Source of the DNA: Chloroflexota bacterium
GTDB taxonomy: Bacteria > Chloroflexota > Limnocylindria > Limnocylindrales > CSP1-4
NCBI GenBank assembly: GCA_021812735.1
Contig: JAKAMV010000492.1
Location: 1-7,485 of the forward strand
Reading direction: 5' to 3'
DNA: 7,485 bases
Under the pieces are notes generated by a model that saw only the letters and a program-made list of their open reading frames with translations, made no database searches and had not been told where the DNA came from. Position 1 is the stretch's first letter, and each line of letters begins with the position of its first letter. Both the position numbers and the translations under genes were made by a program. This document shows, one piece after another, positions 1 through 5,659 of this stretch.

Positions 1-125
1 CCCGGGTTCTCCGGCAGGTCACGGACGTGACCGTACGAGGCGAGGACCTGGTAGTCCGCGCCGAGGTAGCGCTCGATGGTCCGCGCCTTGGCGGGCGATT
101 CCACGATCACGAGATGCTTGGGCAT
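1..125 (-). CDS. topA: DNA topoisomerase I, N-terminal fragment (cut by window start)
   Basis: Type IA topoisomerase that relaxes negative supercoils by cutting and passing one DNA strand, with Mg2+ bound by its N-terminal Toprim domain. Only the first 41 residues are in the window; the rest lies beyond base 1. They begin [20 protein letters not shown] and continue into the family hallmark SYGHVRDLP. This is the opening Toprim strand with the catalytic glutamate (E9, in VESPAKA, equivalent to Glu9 of the E. coli enzyme) and the conserved K13. The ATG at 123-125 puts these motifs at the family's usual distance from the N-terminus. No Shine-Dalgarno precedes it: the ten bases upstream are CCCGGCCGCC, and a -10-like TACACT sits just before them. 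It is the last gene of the minus-strand series and fits the comM-dprA-topA neighbourhood common in bacteria, although two genes here separate it from dprA. Identity is secure; the remainder cannot be judged. Confidence 0.95.
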   Translation of the reverse strand, partial: MPKHLVIVESPAKARTIERYLGADYQVLASYGHVRDLPENP

Positions 126-135
126 GGCGGCCGGG

Positions 136-141
136 AGTGTA
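136..141 (-). promoter_or_regulatory. topA: Candidate -10 box of topA (TACACT), possibly leaderless
   Basis: On the minus strand TACACT fits the TANNNT pattern of a sigma-70-type -10 element. Ten bases separate it from the topA ATG at 125, so a start site six to seven bases downstream would give a leader of only a few bases. That agrees with the lack of a Shine-Dalgarno. I see no convincing -35: the best match, GTGACG, is about 20 bases upstream, too far for normal spacing. This is a motif match only. Confidence 0.3.
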
Positions 142-233
142 GCATCGGCACCTTGCCCGGCCGTCACCCCGCCTCCGGCCCGCCCGGGCCGCCGCGAGCC
201 GGGCGTTCGCGAGTCGCACCCCGGAACGTCCCG

Positions 234-620
234 CTACACCTCGCGGATGCGGCGGAGGAAGTCCTCGTCGATGTCGTCCCCGAGGTCGGCGGCACCGCCG
301 TCCCAGCTCTCGATGACAGCCGGGAGCGTGCTCCCGAAACCCGGGCCGCGGGCCGCGGCCTCGTTGTCCTGGCCCCCCCGACCGGAGACGACGTCGTCCT
401 GGTGGCGCGCGACGGCACCCGTCGGGATCTCCAGGAGGCGGATGACCAGGTAGGGGAAGAAGAACGTGTTCTCCGACTGGTCCACGAACACGGGGCGCTT
501 GCCGTCCGTCGTTCGCAGGTTCGTGCACAGGAGGCCGGCGTCGGAGGCCACGGGCAGCTCGAACAGGTCCGCGAGCAGCGGCTGCTCGTTGGCGATGTGC
601 AGGACGACGTTGCGGATCAC
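234..620 (-). CDS. Unrecognised 128-aa protein
   Basis: I do not recognise this family and assign no function. The GTG at 618-620 is chosen as start because GAGGA lies seven bases upstream. An ATG at 728 in the same frame would add 36 low-complexity residues overlapping the end of the CAP gene and is less likely. The protein has two parts. Residues 1-66 are compact and rich in alternating hydrophobics (VVLHIANEQPLLADLFELP, then a TNLRTTDGKRP turn and the aromatic run FFFPYLVIRLLEIP), which looks like a small beta-rich domain. Residues 67-105 are Gly/Ala/Asp-rich and probably disordered, ending in a short acidic tail (SWDGG, DDIDEDFLRRIREV) that could be a peptide motif. There is one cysteine (C32) and no signal peptide or membrane segment, so it is likely cytoplasmic. 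It starts 67 bases after the CAP gene stop and may be co-transcribed with it. The stop is TAG. That it is a gene is likely; its role is unknown. Confidence 0.8.
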   Translation of the reverse strand: MIRNVVLHIANEQPLLADLFELPVASDAGLLCTNLRTTDGKRPVFVDQSENTFFFPYLVIRLLEIPTGAVARHQDDVVSGRGGQDNEAAARGPGFGSTLPAVIESWDGGAADLGDDIDEDFLRRIREV

Positions 621-627
621 GGGGTGA

Positions 628-632
628 TCCTC
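628..632 (-). promoter_or_regulatory. Ribosome binding site GAGGA that fixes the GTG start of the 128-aa gene
   Basis: Minus-strand GAGGA with a seven-base spacer (TCACCCC) before the GTG at 620. It matches the anti-Shine-Dalgarno core at good spacing, and it is the main reason for preferring this GTG over the upstream ATG at 728. Confidence 0.6.
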
Positions 633-687
633 GCGGATCGGCCGTGCCGTGTCACCCTGACGATGGTCCGGCCGGGAAGGTGACCGG

Positions 688-2334
688 CTACGGCCGGTAG
701 AAGTCGATGACGAGACGCGTCCGCCCATTTGACACCCACACGCCGATCCCGACCTCCGTGTACAGCGAGTTCATCAGGTTGCGGTAGTGGCCGCCGTTGT
801 ACGGCTTCTCGCTCTGGAAGAAGAGGTGCGAGCCGAGCACCGACGCGTAGGGGCTGATGTCCTCGCAGCCGATGTTCTCCGCCCAGTTGTAGCTGGTGAA
901 GCCGGCGCGACGAAGCCGGTCGCCCGGCGTCCCGCCGTAGAAGTGGTTGCACAGTCCGTTCGTGGCAAGGTACTTGGCGTACGGCCGCGAGACCGCCGTG
1001 CTGATGGCCGCCGACAGTCGCAGCGGCGCCACGTTGCGCCCGCCAGGAGACGAGCACGCGCCCGACGAGGTGACCCAGCCGCCCGTCCGCGTGCAGTTCA
1101 TCAGGCCGAGGTAGTAGGTCTCCACGGCGGCCCAGCTCGCGGCGGCGCCGCCCGAGCCGCCGGACCCGGTTGGAGCGGGCTTGGGCGCGGGGGCCGGCTT
1201 GGGCACGGGCTTGGGCGTCGCCGCCACGGTCGCGGCCGTCTTGGCCGCCGCGGTCGCGGCTGGCTTGGACCGCACGGTGAAGGTCCCGCTGGTCGCGGCG
1301 AGCGGGACCCCGGCGGCCGACCTCGCGGAGGCGGCGAGGGCCATCACGACCTTCGCCCCGTACGGCAGGCTGGCGGCCGGCGTGAACACCAGCACCGTGT
1401 CCCGCTCGGCCCACGCGGTCGTGCCGCGGACGGCCTTGCCGTTCGCGGTCACCCGGAACGCGGCGGCCGTGGCGGCACGGTCCATGGCGGCCGTGAACCG
1501 CACGGACAGGACCGCGGTCACGGCCTGGGCCTTGGCGCCGTTCAGCGGACGGAAGCGCACGACCGACGGCGCCGCCGGCGTGCGCACGGTGAGCGCGGGG
1601 ATGGCCCCGAAGGCCGTACCCTCGGCGTCCGTGAGGCCGGCGAGGCTCACCCGGTAGGCCGTGCCCGGCGCCAGCGGCTCGCTCGGCGTGAACACGTACT
1701 CGCCGGTCCCGGCGCCGGGCGAGACGGTGCCGGCGACGGCCGGGCTCGTGCGGAGCGCCGCTTGGACGGCCGCCAGGGCAACGGGCCTGTCGAGGCGGAT
1801 CAGGAACGTGGTGTCCACCGCGGCCAGCGTGCCGACCAGGTTCGACGCGCTGACCGTTCCCGATCCGGCGGCGGCGGTCATCACGACCGCATGGGCGGGC
1901 GCGGCAAGCGGGGTGCCGTCCGCGGCTCGCGCTGCCGTCCCGACGGTGATGGCGTAGAGCGTGTCCGGCGCCCAGCCGCGTGTCGGCGTGATGGTGAGCG
2001 TGGAGCCCTTCGCGTCCCAGGAGAGGGAAACGTCGGCGTCGGGCGTGATCCGGAGCGCCTGGGCCACGGAGGCCGCGTCCATCGGCGTGTCGAACCCGAC
2101 CGTGAACGGCGCCCTGAGCGCGTGGCCGGTGACGATCGCGTCGAGCAGCTGGGCTGCGATCGTCCGCGCGGGGGACGGCGGGACGGCGACCGACGGGGCG
2201 GCACGGGTGCCCGCCAGCAGCGCCACGGCGACCAGCCCGGCGGCGCCCGCGAGCCCGAGAGCCCGCCTCCGGCCAATCGGCCGCGCCGCGGCGGCGAGGT
2301 AGACGGCGGTCAGGACGGGCAGGGCAAGCAGCAT
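688..2334 (-). CDS. Membrane-anchored surface protein: three Big_5-like Ig domains plus C-terminal CAP/SCP domain
   Basis: Exported 548-residue protein (from the ATG at 2334). Residues 1-42 hold two hydrophobic stretches (about 2-17 and 25-42) around a basic ARPIGRRR loop, so it is a membrane anchor or uncleaved signal. Three bacterial Ig-like repeats follow at about 72-155, 165-252 and 258-355. Each has the Big_5 pattern of a 'VGFDTPMD'-type strand early and a 'LAPGTAYRVSLAG'-type strand late. Residues 356-400 are a flexible Ala/Lys/Pro then Gly/Ser linker (PKPVPKPAPAPKPAP, GSGGSGG). The CAP domain (402-548) carries the probable CAP residues H464, E486 (in AENIG), E509 and H516 (in GGHYRN), plus four cysteines (C414, C427, C462, C490) that could form two disulfides. 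CAP proteins are secreted and their bacterial roles are mostly unclear; cell-surface or wall binding is inference. The start is uncertain: GTG at 2367 adds MEDRRLRKLGA, while ATG at 2637 or 2658 would add about 100 residues. The stop is TAG. Confidence 0.88.
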   Translation of the reverse strand: MLLALPVLTAVYLAAAARPIGRRRALGLAGAAGLVAVALLAGTRAAPSVAVPPSPARTIAAQLLDAIVTGHALRAPFTVGFDTPMDAASVAQALRITPDADVSLSWDAKGSTLTITPTRGWAPDTLYAITVGTAARAADGTPLAAPAHAVVMTAAAGSGTVSASNLVGTLAAVDTTFLIRLDRPVALAAVQAALRTSPAVAGTVSPGAGTGEYVFTPSEPLAPGTAYRVSLAGLTDAEGTAFGAIPALTVRTPAAPSVVRFRPLNGAKAQAVTAVLSVRFTAAMDRAATAAAFRVTANGKAVRGTTAWAERDTVLVFTPAASLPYGAKVVMALAASARSAAGVPLAATSGTFTVRSKPAATAAAKTAATVAATPKPVPKPAPAPKPAPTGSGGSGGAAASWAAVETYYLGLMNCTRTGGWVTSSGACSSPGGRNVAPLRLSAAISTAVSRPYAKYLATNGLCNHFYGGTPGDRLRRAGFTSYNWAENIGCEDISPYASVLGSHLFFQSEKPYNGGHYRNLMNSLYTEVGIGVWVSNGRTRLVIDFYRP

Positions 2335-2409
2335 TGCCCCGAGCTTCCGCAAGCGGCGGTCCTCCACTGCGTCGAGTCCCGAGACGCCGGAGGACGCTGG
2401 CGCCACAAC

Positions 2410-2447
2410 CCCGGGGCTGGGCCGCGCCCTCCGGCCCGGGGCTGGGC
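2410..2447. repeat. Direct repeat CCCGGGGCTGGGC, two exact copies
   Basis: The 13-mer CCCGGGGCTGGGC occurs exactly at 2410-2422 and again at 2435-2447, 25 bp apart. The second copy forms the loop and inner stem of the hairpin at 2427-2453. GC-rich composition makes chance repeats of this kind easier, so its importance is unclear. Confidence 0.6.
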
Positions 2448-2453
2448 GGAGGG
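2427..2453 (-). terminator. GC-rich hairpin upstream of the CAP gene (possible terminator of dprA or attenuator)
   Basis: CCCTCCG (2427-2433) is perfectly complementary to CGGAGGG (2447-2453). An inner CCC/GGG pairing (2435-2437 with 2444-2446) extends the stem past a one-base bulge, leaving a six-base loop. On the minus strand the hairpin lies about 205 bases after the dprA stop and about 90 bases before the CAP start. No U-tract follows, so a classical Rho-independent terminator is not supported. A U-less terminator, an attenuator or a chance GC stem remain possible. Confidence 0.3.
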
Positions 2454-2500
2454 TAACACCGGGCGCGACGGGGAGTCCACCCCCCGGTCGGCGCCGTCGG

Positions 2501-2520
2501 CCCTCCCTCGCCCTCCCTCG
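2501..2520. repeat. Tandem direct repeat, two copies of CCCTCCCTCG
   Basis: Two exact adjacent copies of the 10-mer CCCTCCCTCG (2501-2510, 2511-2520), followed by CCCGCC. It is a short purine/pyrimidine-skewed tandem repeat in the dprA-CAP intergenic region and could be slippage-prone. No function is visible. Confidence 0.65.
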
Positions 2521-2550
2521 CCCGCCGCTCTGCCGCCTGGCGTGGGCGTC

Positions 2551-2590
2551 GCGGGAAGCGCGTCGCCGTGGCGCGAAGCGCGTTGCCGTC
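2551..2590. repeat. Two adjacent 20-bp direct repeats (17 of 20 identical)
   Basis: Bases 2551-2570 and 2571-2590 align with three mismatches; the core GAAGCGCGTYGCCGT matches in 14 of 15 positions. The pair is bracketed by the 7-bp inverted repeat TGGCGTG (2538-2544) / CACGCCA (2590-2596). The block starts about 60 bp after the dprA stop on the transcribed strand. A 20-bp period is close to two helical turns, as in tandem protein-binding sites, but nothing in the sequence identifies a regulator. Confidence 0.5.
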
Positions 2591-2657
2591 ACGCCATGAC
2601 CGGCGAGCACGCCCCTGCCGTCGCCCGGCTGCCACATGGGTCCGCCCTTCCCGGCCA

Positions 2658-3938
2658 TCAGCCGACGGGCCGTCCCGCGTCCCGCGCGTCCAGCGGCCGC
2701 GGGCGACGCCGGGGCCGCTCGGCCAGGCGCCCCGCGACCTGGTAGCGCCCGAGCACCTCCACCACGAGGCCGCGGAGCTCGAGCGTGGTGAGGGCGGCGA
2801 GCACGGCCGCCCCGGGCAACCCCGTGGCCGCGACAAGCTCGTCGGTGCTGCCGGCGCCGCCCTCGAGAGCTGTCGCGAGCGCCGCCTCCGCGGCGCCCAG
2901 CCGCGCCGCCGGGTCGCCCCGGGGGCGGCGCGGGGGCGCGTCCAGGCACAGATCCTCCATCAGCTCCGCGATCCCGGCCACCACCCGCGCCTCCGGCCCG
3001 GCCTCCCGCAGGAACGCCAGGGAGCCAGCGACCGCCGGGTCGTCCAGCCGGCCGGGCACCAGGTACAGGCCCCTCCCCTGCTCGAGCGCCCACGCGGCCG
3101 TCGTCAGCGCGCCGCTCCGGGCGCCGGCCTCGACCACGACCGTGGCGTCGGACAGGCCGCTGATGATCCGGTTCCGGCGCGGGAAGGTCCCGCGGCTGGG
3201 CGGAACGTCTGGCGCGAACTCGCTGACGACCGACCCGCCGCCCGCAGCGATCGCGGCGGCGAGGCCGCTGTGGCCGGCCGGATAGAGGTGCTGGTGGCCG
3301 CCGCCGACGACGGCCACCGTCGGGGTCCCGGCGCGCACGGCCGCCAGATGGGCCGCCGCGTCGATCCCGTAGGCGAGCCCCGACACCACCGTTGCTCCGG
3401 ACGCGCCCACCGCGGCGGCGATCCTCGCCGACGTGGCGCGGCCCACGGCCGTCGGCCGCCGCGTGCCCACCACCGCGACCGCCCGGCGCGGCTCGAGGGA
3501 CTCGACGCTGCCGGTCACGAACAGCACGGGGGGCGGCAGGTCGATCTGTCGCAGCCGAGACGGATAGGCGGCGTCCCGCTGGGTGACCACGGACACTCCC
3601 GAACGGCGGACCGAGTCCAGCGCCCGCTCCGGGTCGCGCGCGGCGGCGACCACCGTCATGGCCGAGGCGGGCGACAGCACCGGCGCGCTCTCGCTGCCCG
3701 CCGAGGCGTCCACCAGGCGTCCCACCGCCCCCGGCGACGTCGCGTCCAGGAGCACCGCCCTCGCGCTCCCGTAGGCGGCGACCAGCCGGGCGAACGTCAC
3801 GGGCCCCACGCCGTGCGCCCCGGCGAGGACCACCCAGGCGTCTCGCTCGTCCACGGCAGGCGGGCGGGCCGGCGCCGAACCACCGGTGACCGCGTCCCCG
3901 TCCCGCCCCAGTGGGCCCAGTCGTCCGATCCCGAGCAT
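2658..3938 (-). CDS. dprA: DNA-processing protein DprA (RecA loader in transformation)
   Basis: DprA binds incoming single-stranded DNA in the cytoplasm, protects it and loads RecA during natural transformation. The 426-residue protein has the family order. An N-terminal helix-hairpin-helix/SAM-like part (about 33-65, AWVVLAGAHGVGPVTFARL) is followed by the Rossmann-like DNA_processg_A domain (about 120-330). That domain shows VVGTRRPTAVG (156-166), SGLAYGIDAAAH (186-197), FPRRNRIISGLSDATVVVEA (252-271) and SGALTTAAWALEQGR (275-289). A C-terminal winged helix (about 360-402, STDELVAATGLPGAAVLAAL) comes next, then a short Arg/Pro-rich tail. The usual 'GxNxLIxxGA' stretch after the VPG turn reads AGSLAFLREAG (304-314), a variant. 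The start is the ATG at 3938, whose A is the last base of the comM TGA (TGATG), so translation is probably coupled. A GGGGTG upstream is a weak Shine-Dalgarno. The stop is TGA. Non-competent bacteria also carry dprA, so competence is inference. Confidence 0.96.
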   Translation of the reverse strand: MLGIGRLGPLGRDGDAVTGGSAPARPPAVDERDAWVVLAGAHGVGPVTFARLVAAYGSARAVLLDATSPGAVGRLVDASAGSESAPVLSPASAMTVVAAARDPERALDSVRRSGVSVVTQRDAAYPSRLRQIDLPPPVLFVTGSVESLEPRRAVAVVGTRRPTAVGRATSARIAAAVGASGATVVSGLAYGIDAAAHLAAVRAGTPTVAVVGGGHQHLYPAGHSGLAAAIAAGGGSVVSEFAPDVPPSRGTFPRRNRIISGLSDATVVVEAGARSGALTTAAWALEQGRGLYLVPGRLDDPAVAGSLAFLREAGPEARVVAGIAELMEDLCLDAPPRRPRGDPAARLGAAEAALATALEGGAGSTDELVAATGLPGAAVLAALTTLELRGLVVEVLGRYQVAGRLAERPRRRPRPLDARDAGRPVG

Positions 3939-5518
3939 CAGCCGGTCACCCCGAGCCCGAACCGGTCCGCCGGGACCCTGAAGCGCGCCGCCTCGTCCAG
4001 GTCGGCGACCGACACGGCGTCTCGGCCCTCGAGGTCGGCGATCGTCCTGGCCACGCGGAGCAGCCGGTCCGTGCCGCGACCGGAGAGCCCCTCGCGCTCG
4101 GCCAGCAGGACCGCCCGCGACGCCGTGGCCGGACCCAGACGGCACGCGTCGCGCAGCGCCCCGCTGCCGAGCTGGCCGTTCGGGACACCTGGGTTGCGCG
4201 CCGCCTGAGCCGCCCGCGCCACGCGGATCCGGGCCGCGACCACGGCCGACGACTCCGGGGCCGGTCCCCTCAGGAGCAGCTCCGGGGGCACCCGATCCAT
4301 GGCTGCCCACAGGTCCACCCGGTCGCGGAGGGGGCCCGACACGCGCCGCAGATAGCGCTGAGGCACCCCGGGCGGACACGTGCACGACTGCCCCGCCGAG
4401 CCAAGGCGTCCGCAGGGACACGGGTTCATGGCCGCGACGAACGTGAACCGAGCTGGGAACGTTGCCCATCGGCCGACCCGCACGACCGCGACGCTGCCCT
4501 CCTCGAGGGGTTGCCTCAGCGCCTCGAGGACGTCCCGCCCGAACTCCGGCAGCTCGTCGCACACGAGACAGCCCTGGTCCGCCAGCGTCACCTCGCCCGG
4601 GGCCAGCCGCGGCCCGCCGCCGACCATGCCGGCGTAGCTGACGGTGTGGTGAGGCATCCTGACCGGGGGCCGGCGGCGGAGCTCGGTGACGGGCGCCTCC
4701 GAGGCCACCGACGCCACCACGGTGGCGGCCAGCGCCGAGGCGTCGTCAAGGTCAGGCATCAGCGACGGTATCGTCCGAGCCAGGAGGGTCTTGCCGGCCC
4801 CGGGGGGTCCGATCATCAGCAGGGCGTGGCCCCCGGCCAGCGCAATCTCCAGGCCGCGCCGCGCGACCACCTGGCCCCGCACCTCCGAGAGGTCCGGCAC
4901 CCGGTCCGCGGTCTCGGCGCGGCCGGCCGCGTCCCGTGCCGCCGGCGGCGTCGCGGGCACGGCCCCCACCCCAGTCCGCGGCAACGGTGCGGGCGCGACC
5001 CGGCGGGCCCTCGGGCGGCGCAAGCACGAGGCGACGTCGCCGAGCGTCGCCATGCCCTCCACGTCCACGCCGGGCGCCAGCCGCGCCTCCTCCACCGCCT
5101 CGGCCGGCACCAGGACGCGACGGACCCCGCGATCCCGCAACGCAAGCACCATCGGCAGCAGCCCGGGCACCCGTCGCACCTCGCCGCCGAGGCCCAGCTC
5201 CCCGACCAGCCCGAGGCCGCCAGCATCCCCGGCGACCTGTTCCGACCCCAGCAGGACGCCGAGGGCGATGGCCAGGTCCAGCGACGCCCCTGCCTTGCGC
5301 AGCTCGGCCGGCGCGAGGTTGACCGTGATGCGTCGCGGCGGGTTGTGGTAGCCGGCGTTGCGGAGGGCTCCGCGCACCCGCTCGCGCGCCTCCGACAGGG
5401 CGGCGTCCGGGAGGCCCACGATCGTGAAGCCGGGCAGCCCCGGCGCGACGTCAACCTCGACCCGGACCACGCGTCCGGCGAGGCCGTTGAGGGTGGCGGA
5501 GAGCAGCGTTGCGAGCAC
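3938..5518 (-). CDS. comM: ComM/YifB family Mg-chelatase-like AAA+ helicase
   Basis: ComM is a hexameric AAA+ helicase that promotes branch migration when transformed DNA is integrated. The 526-residue protein is close to the usual family length. Residues 1-165 form the ChlI/S5-like N-terminal domain, opening with MLATLLSATLNGLAGRVVRV and containing PGFTIVGLPDAALSEARERV and RRITVNLAPAELRKAGASLD. The AAA+ core (about 207-410) has Walker A GPPGAGKT (237-244), Walker B CLVCDELPEF (D321, E322), the MNPCPCG cysteine cluster (C367, C369, with C379 and C381) and SGPLRDRVDL with the likely arginine finger. The Mg_chelatase C-terminal domain (about 425-515) ends with RVARTIADLEGRDAV. The start is GTG at 5516-5518, which places the family's standard N-terminus at residue 1. 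No Shine-Dalgarno precedes it, and TAGCGT lies six bases upstream, so it may be leaderless. It overlaps dprA by one base. A hairpin-rich 141-bp gap separates it from the REC-CpaE gene. Confidence 0.96.
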   Translation of the reverse strand: MLATLLSATLNGLAGRVVRVEVDVAPGLPGFTIVGLPDAALSEARERVRGALRNAGYHNPPRRITVNLAPAELRKAGASLDLAIALGVLLGSEQVAGDAGGLGLVGELGLGGEVRRVPGLLPMVLALRDRGVRRVLVPAEAVEEARLAPGVDVEGMATLGDVASCLRRPRARRVAPAPLPRTGVGAVPATPPAARDAAGRAETADRVPDLSEVRGQVVARRGLEIALAGGHALLMIGPPGAGKTLLARTIPSLMPDLDDASALAATVVASVASEAPVTELRRRPPVRMPHHTVSYAGMVGGGPRLAPGEVTLADQGCLVCDELPEFGRDVLEALRQPLEEGSVAVVRVGRWATFPARFTFVAAMNPCPCGRLGSAGQSCTCPPGVPQRYLRRVSGPLRDRVDLWAAMDRVPPELLLRGPAPESSAVVAARIRVARAAQAARNPGVPNGQLGSGALRDACRLGPATASRAVLLAEREGLSGRGTDRLLRVARTIADLEGRDAVSVADLDEAARFRVPADRFGLGVTG

Positions 5519-5567
5519 GGGCGCACGCTAGGGCAAGGCGCTCACCGCGAGCTTATCCGCCCCTCAC

Positions 5568-5582
5568 GGCGCGCTTCGCGCC
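5568..5582. repeat. Short perfect hairpin GGCGCG-CTT-CGCGCC upstream of comM
   Basis: A 6-bp perfect inverted repeat with a three-base loop lies about 50-65 bases upstream of the comM GTG. On the transcribed strand it reads GGCGCG-AAG-CGCGCC. It could be a leader structure, an operator half-site pair or chance in GC-rich DNA. Confidence 0.35.
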
Positions 5583-5606
5583 AGGACGCGGCGCGGACGC
5601 CGCCCT

Positions 5607-5633
5607 GCACGGGCGGCCGGGCGCCGCCCGTGC
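5607..5633 (-). terminator. 11-bp perfect inverted repeat after the REC-CpaE gene (probable U-less terminator)
   Basis: GCACGGGCGGC (5607-5617) and GCCGCCCGTGC (5623-5633) pair perfectly around the five-base loop at 5618-5622. The hairpin lies 26 bases downstream of the TAG stop of the response-regulator gene and upstream of comM, where a terminator is expected. No U-run follows on the minus strand. Such U-less stems are common in very GC-rich genomes, and their termination efficiency varies. It suggests that comM-dprA is transcribed separately. Confidence 0.5.
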
Positions 5634-5659
5634 CCGGCCCCGCTGGCGCCCTGGGCCCC

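Larger units (their letters stand above)
2335..2657 (-). other. 323-bp region between dprA and the CAP gene, repeat-rich, no convincing gene
   Basis: The minus-strand CAP frame stays open through this stretch. The encoded peptide, however, is Arg/Gly/Pro-rich low complexity, and its third codon positions carry noticeably more A and T (CGA, GGT, GTT, CCA, GGA) than the CAP gene proper, so I read it as mostly non-coding. It contains two tandem 10-bp repeats, two tandem 20-bp repeats flanked by a 7-bp inverted repeat, and a hairpin near the CAP gene (all listed separately). No good sigma-70 promoter pair is visible; a promoter for the CAP gene is expected here but I cannot place it. Confidence 0.5.

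Noticed and set aside
27..683. Plus-strand open frame over topA and the 128-aa gene
   Set aside because: It starts inside topA in antisense and its product shows no domain. The opposite strand has a good ribosome binding site and clear topA motifs.
651..684. 6-bp inverted repeat GTCACC/GGTGAC with a 22-base spacer after the CAP stop
   Set aside because: The spacer is long, the stem short and no U-run follows. It could be a weak terminator, but chance is likely at this GC content.
1161..1270. Repeated Ala/Lys/Pro codons (GGGCTTGGGCGCGGG-like units) as a possible tandem DNA repeat or recombination site
   Set aside because: It encodes the flexible PKPAPAPKPAP linker between the Ig-like and CAP domains, which explains the repetition.
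2335..2657. A small separate gene in the dprA-CAP gap
   Set aside because: Open frames there give only Arg/Gly/Pro low-complexity peptides with more A/T at third positions. I find no motif or domain.
787..2745. Long plus-strand open frame antisense to the CAP gene
   Set aside because: Low-complexity Arg/Gly/Ala composition and no domain. The minus-strand frame encodes recognisable Ig-like and CAP domains.
617..2836. A second long minus-strand frame overlapping the CAP gene
   Set aside because: Its peptide is Arg/Gly/His-rich without any family motif and is out of frame with the CAP domain. It is a shadow of the real gene.
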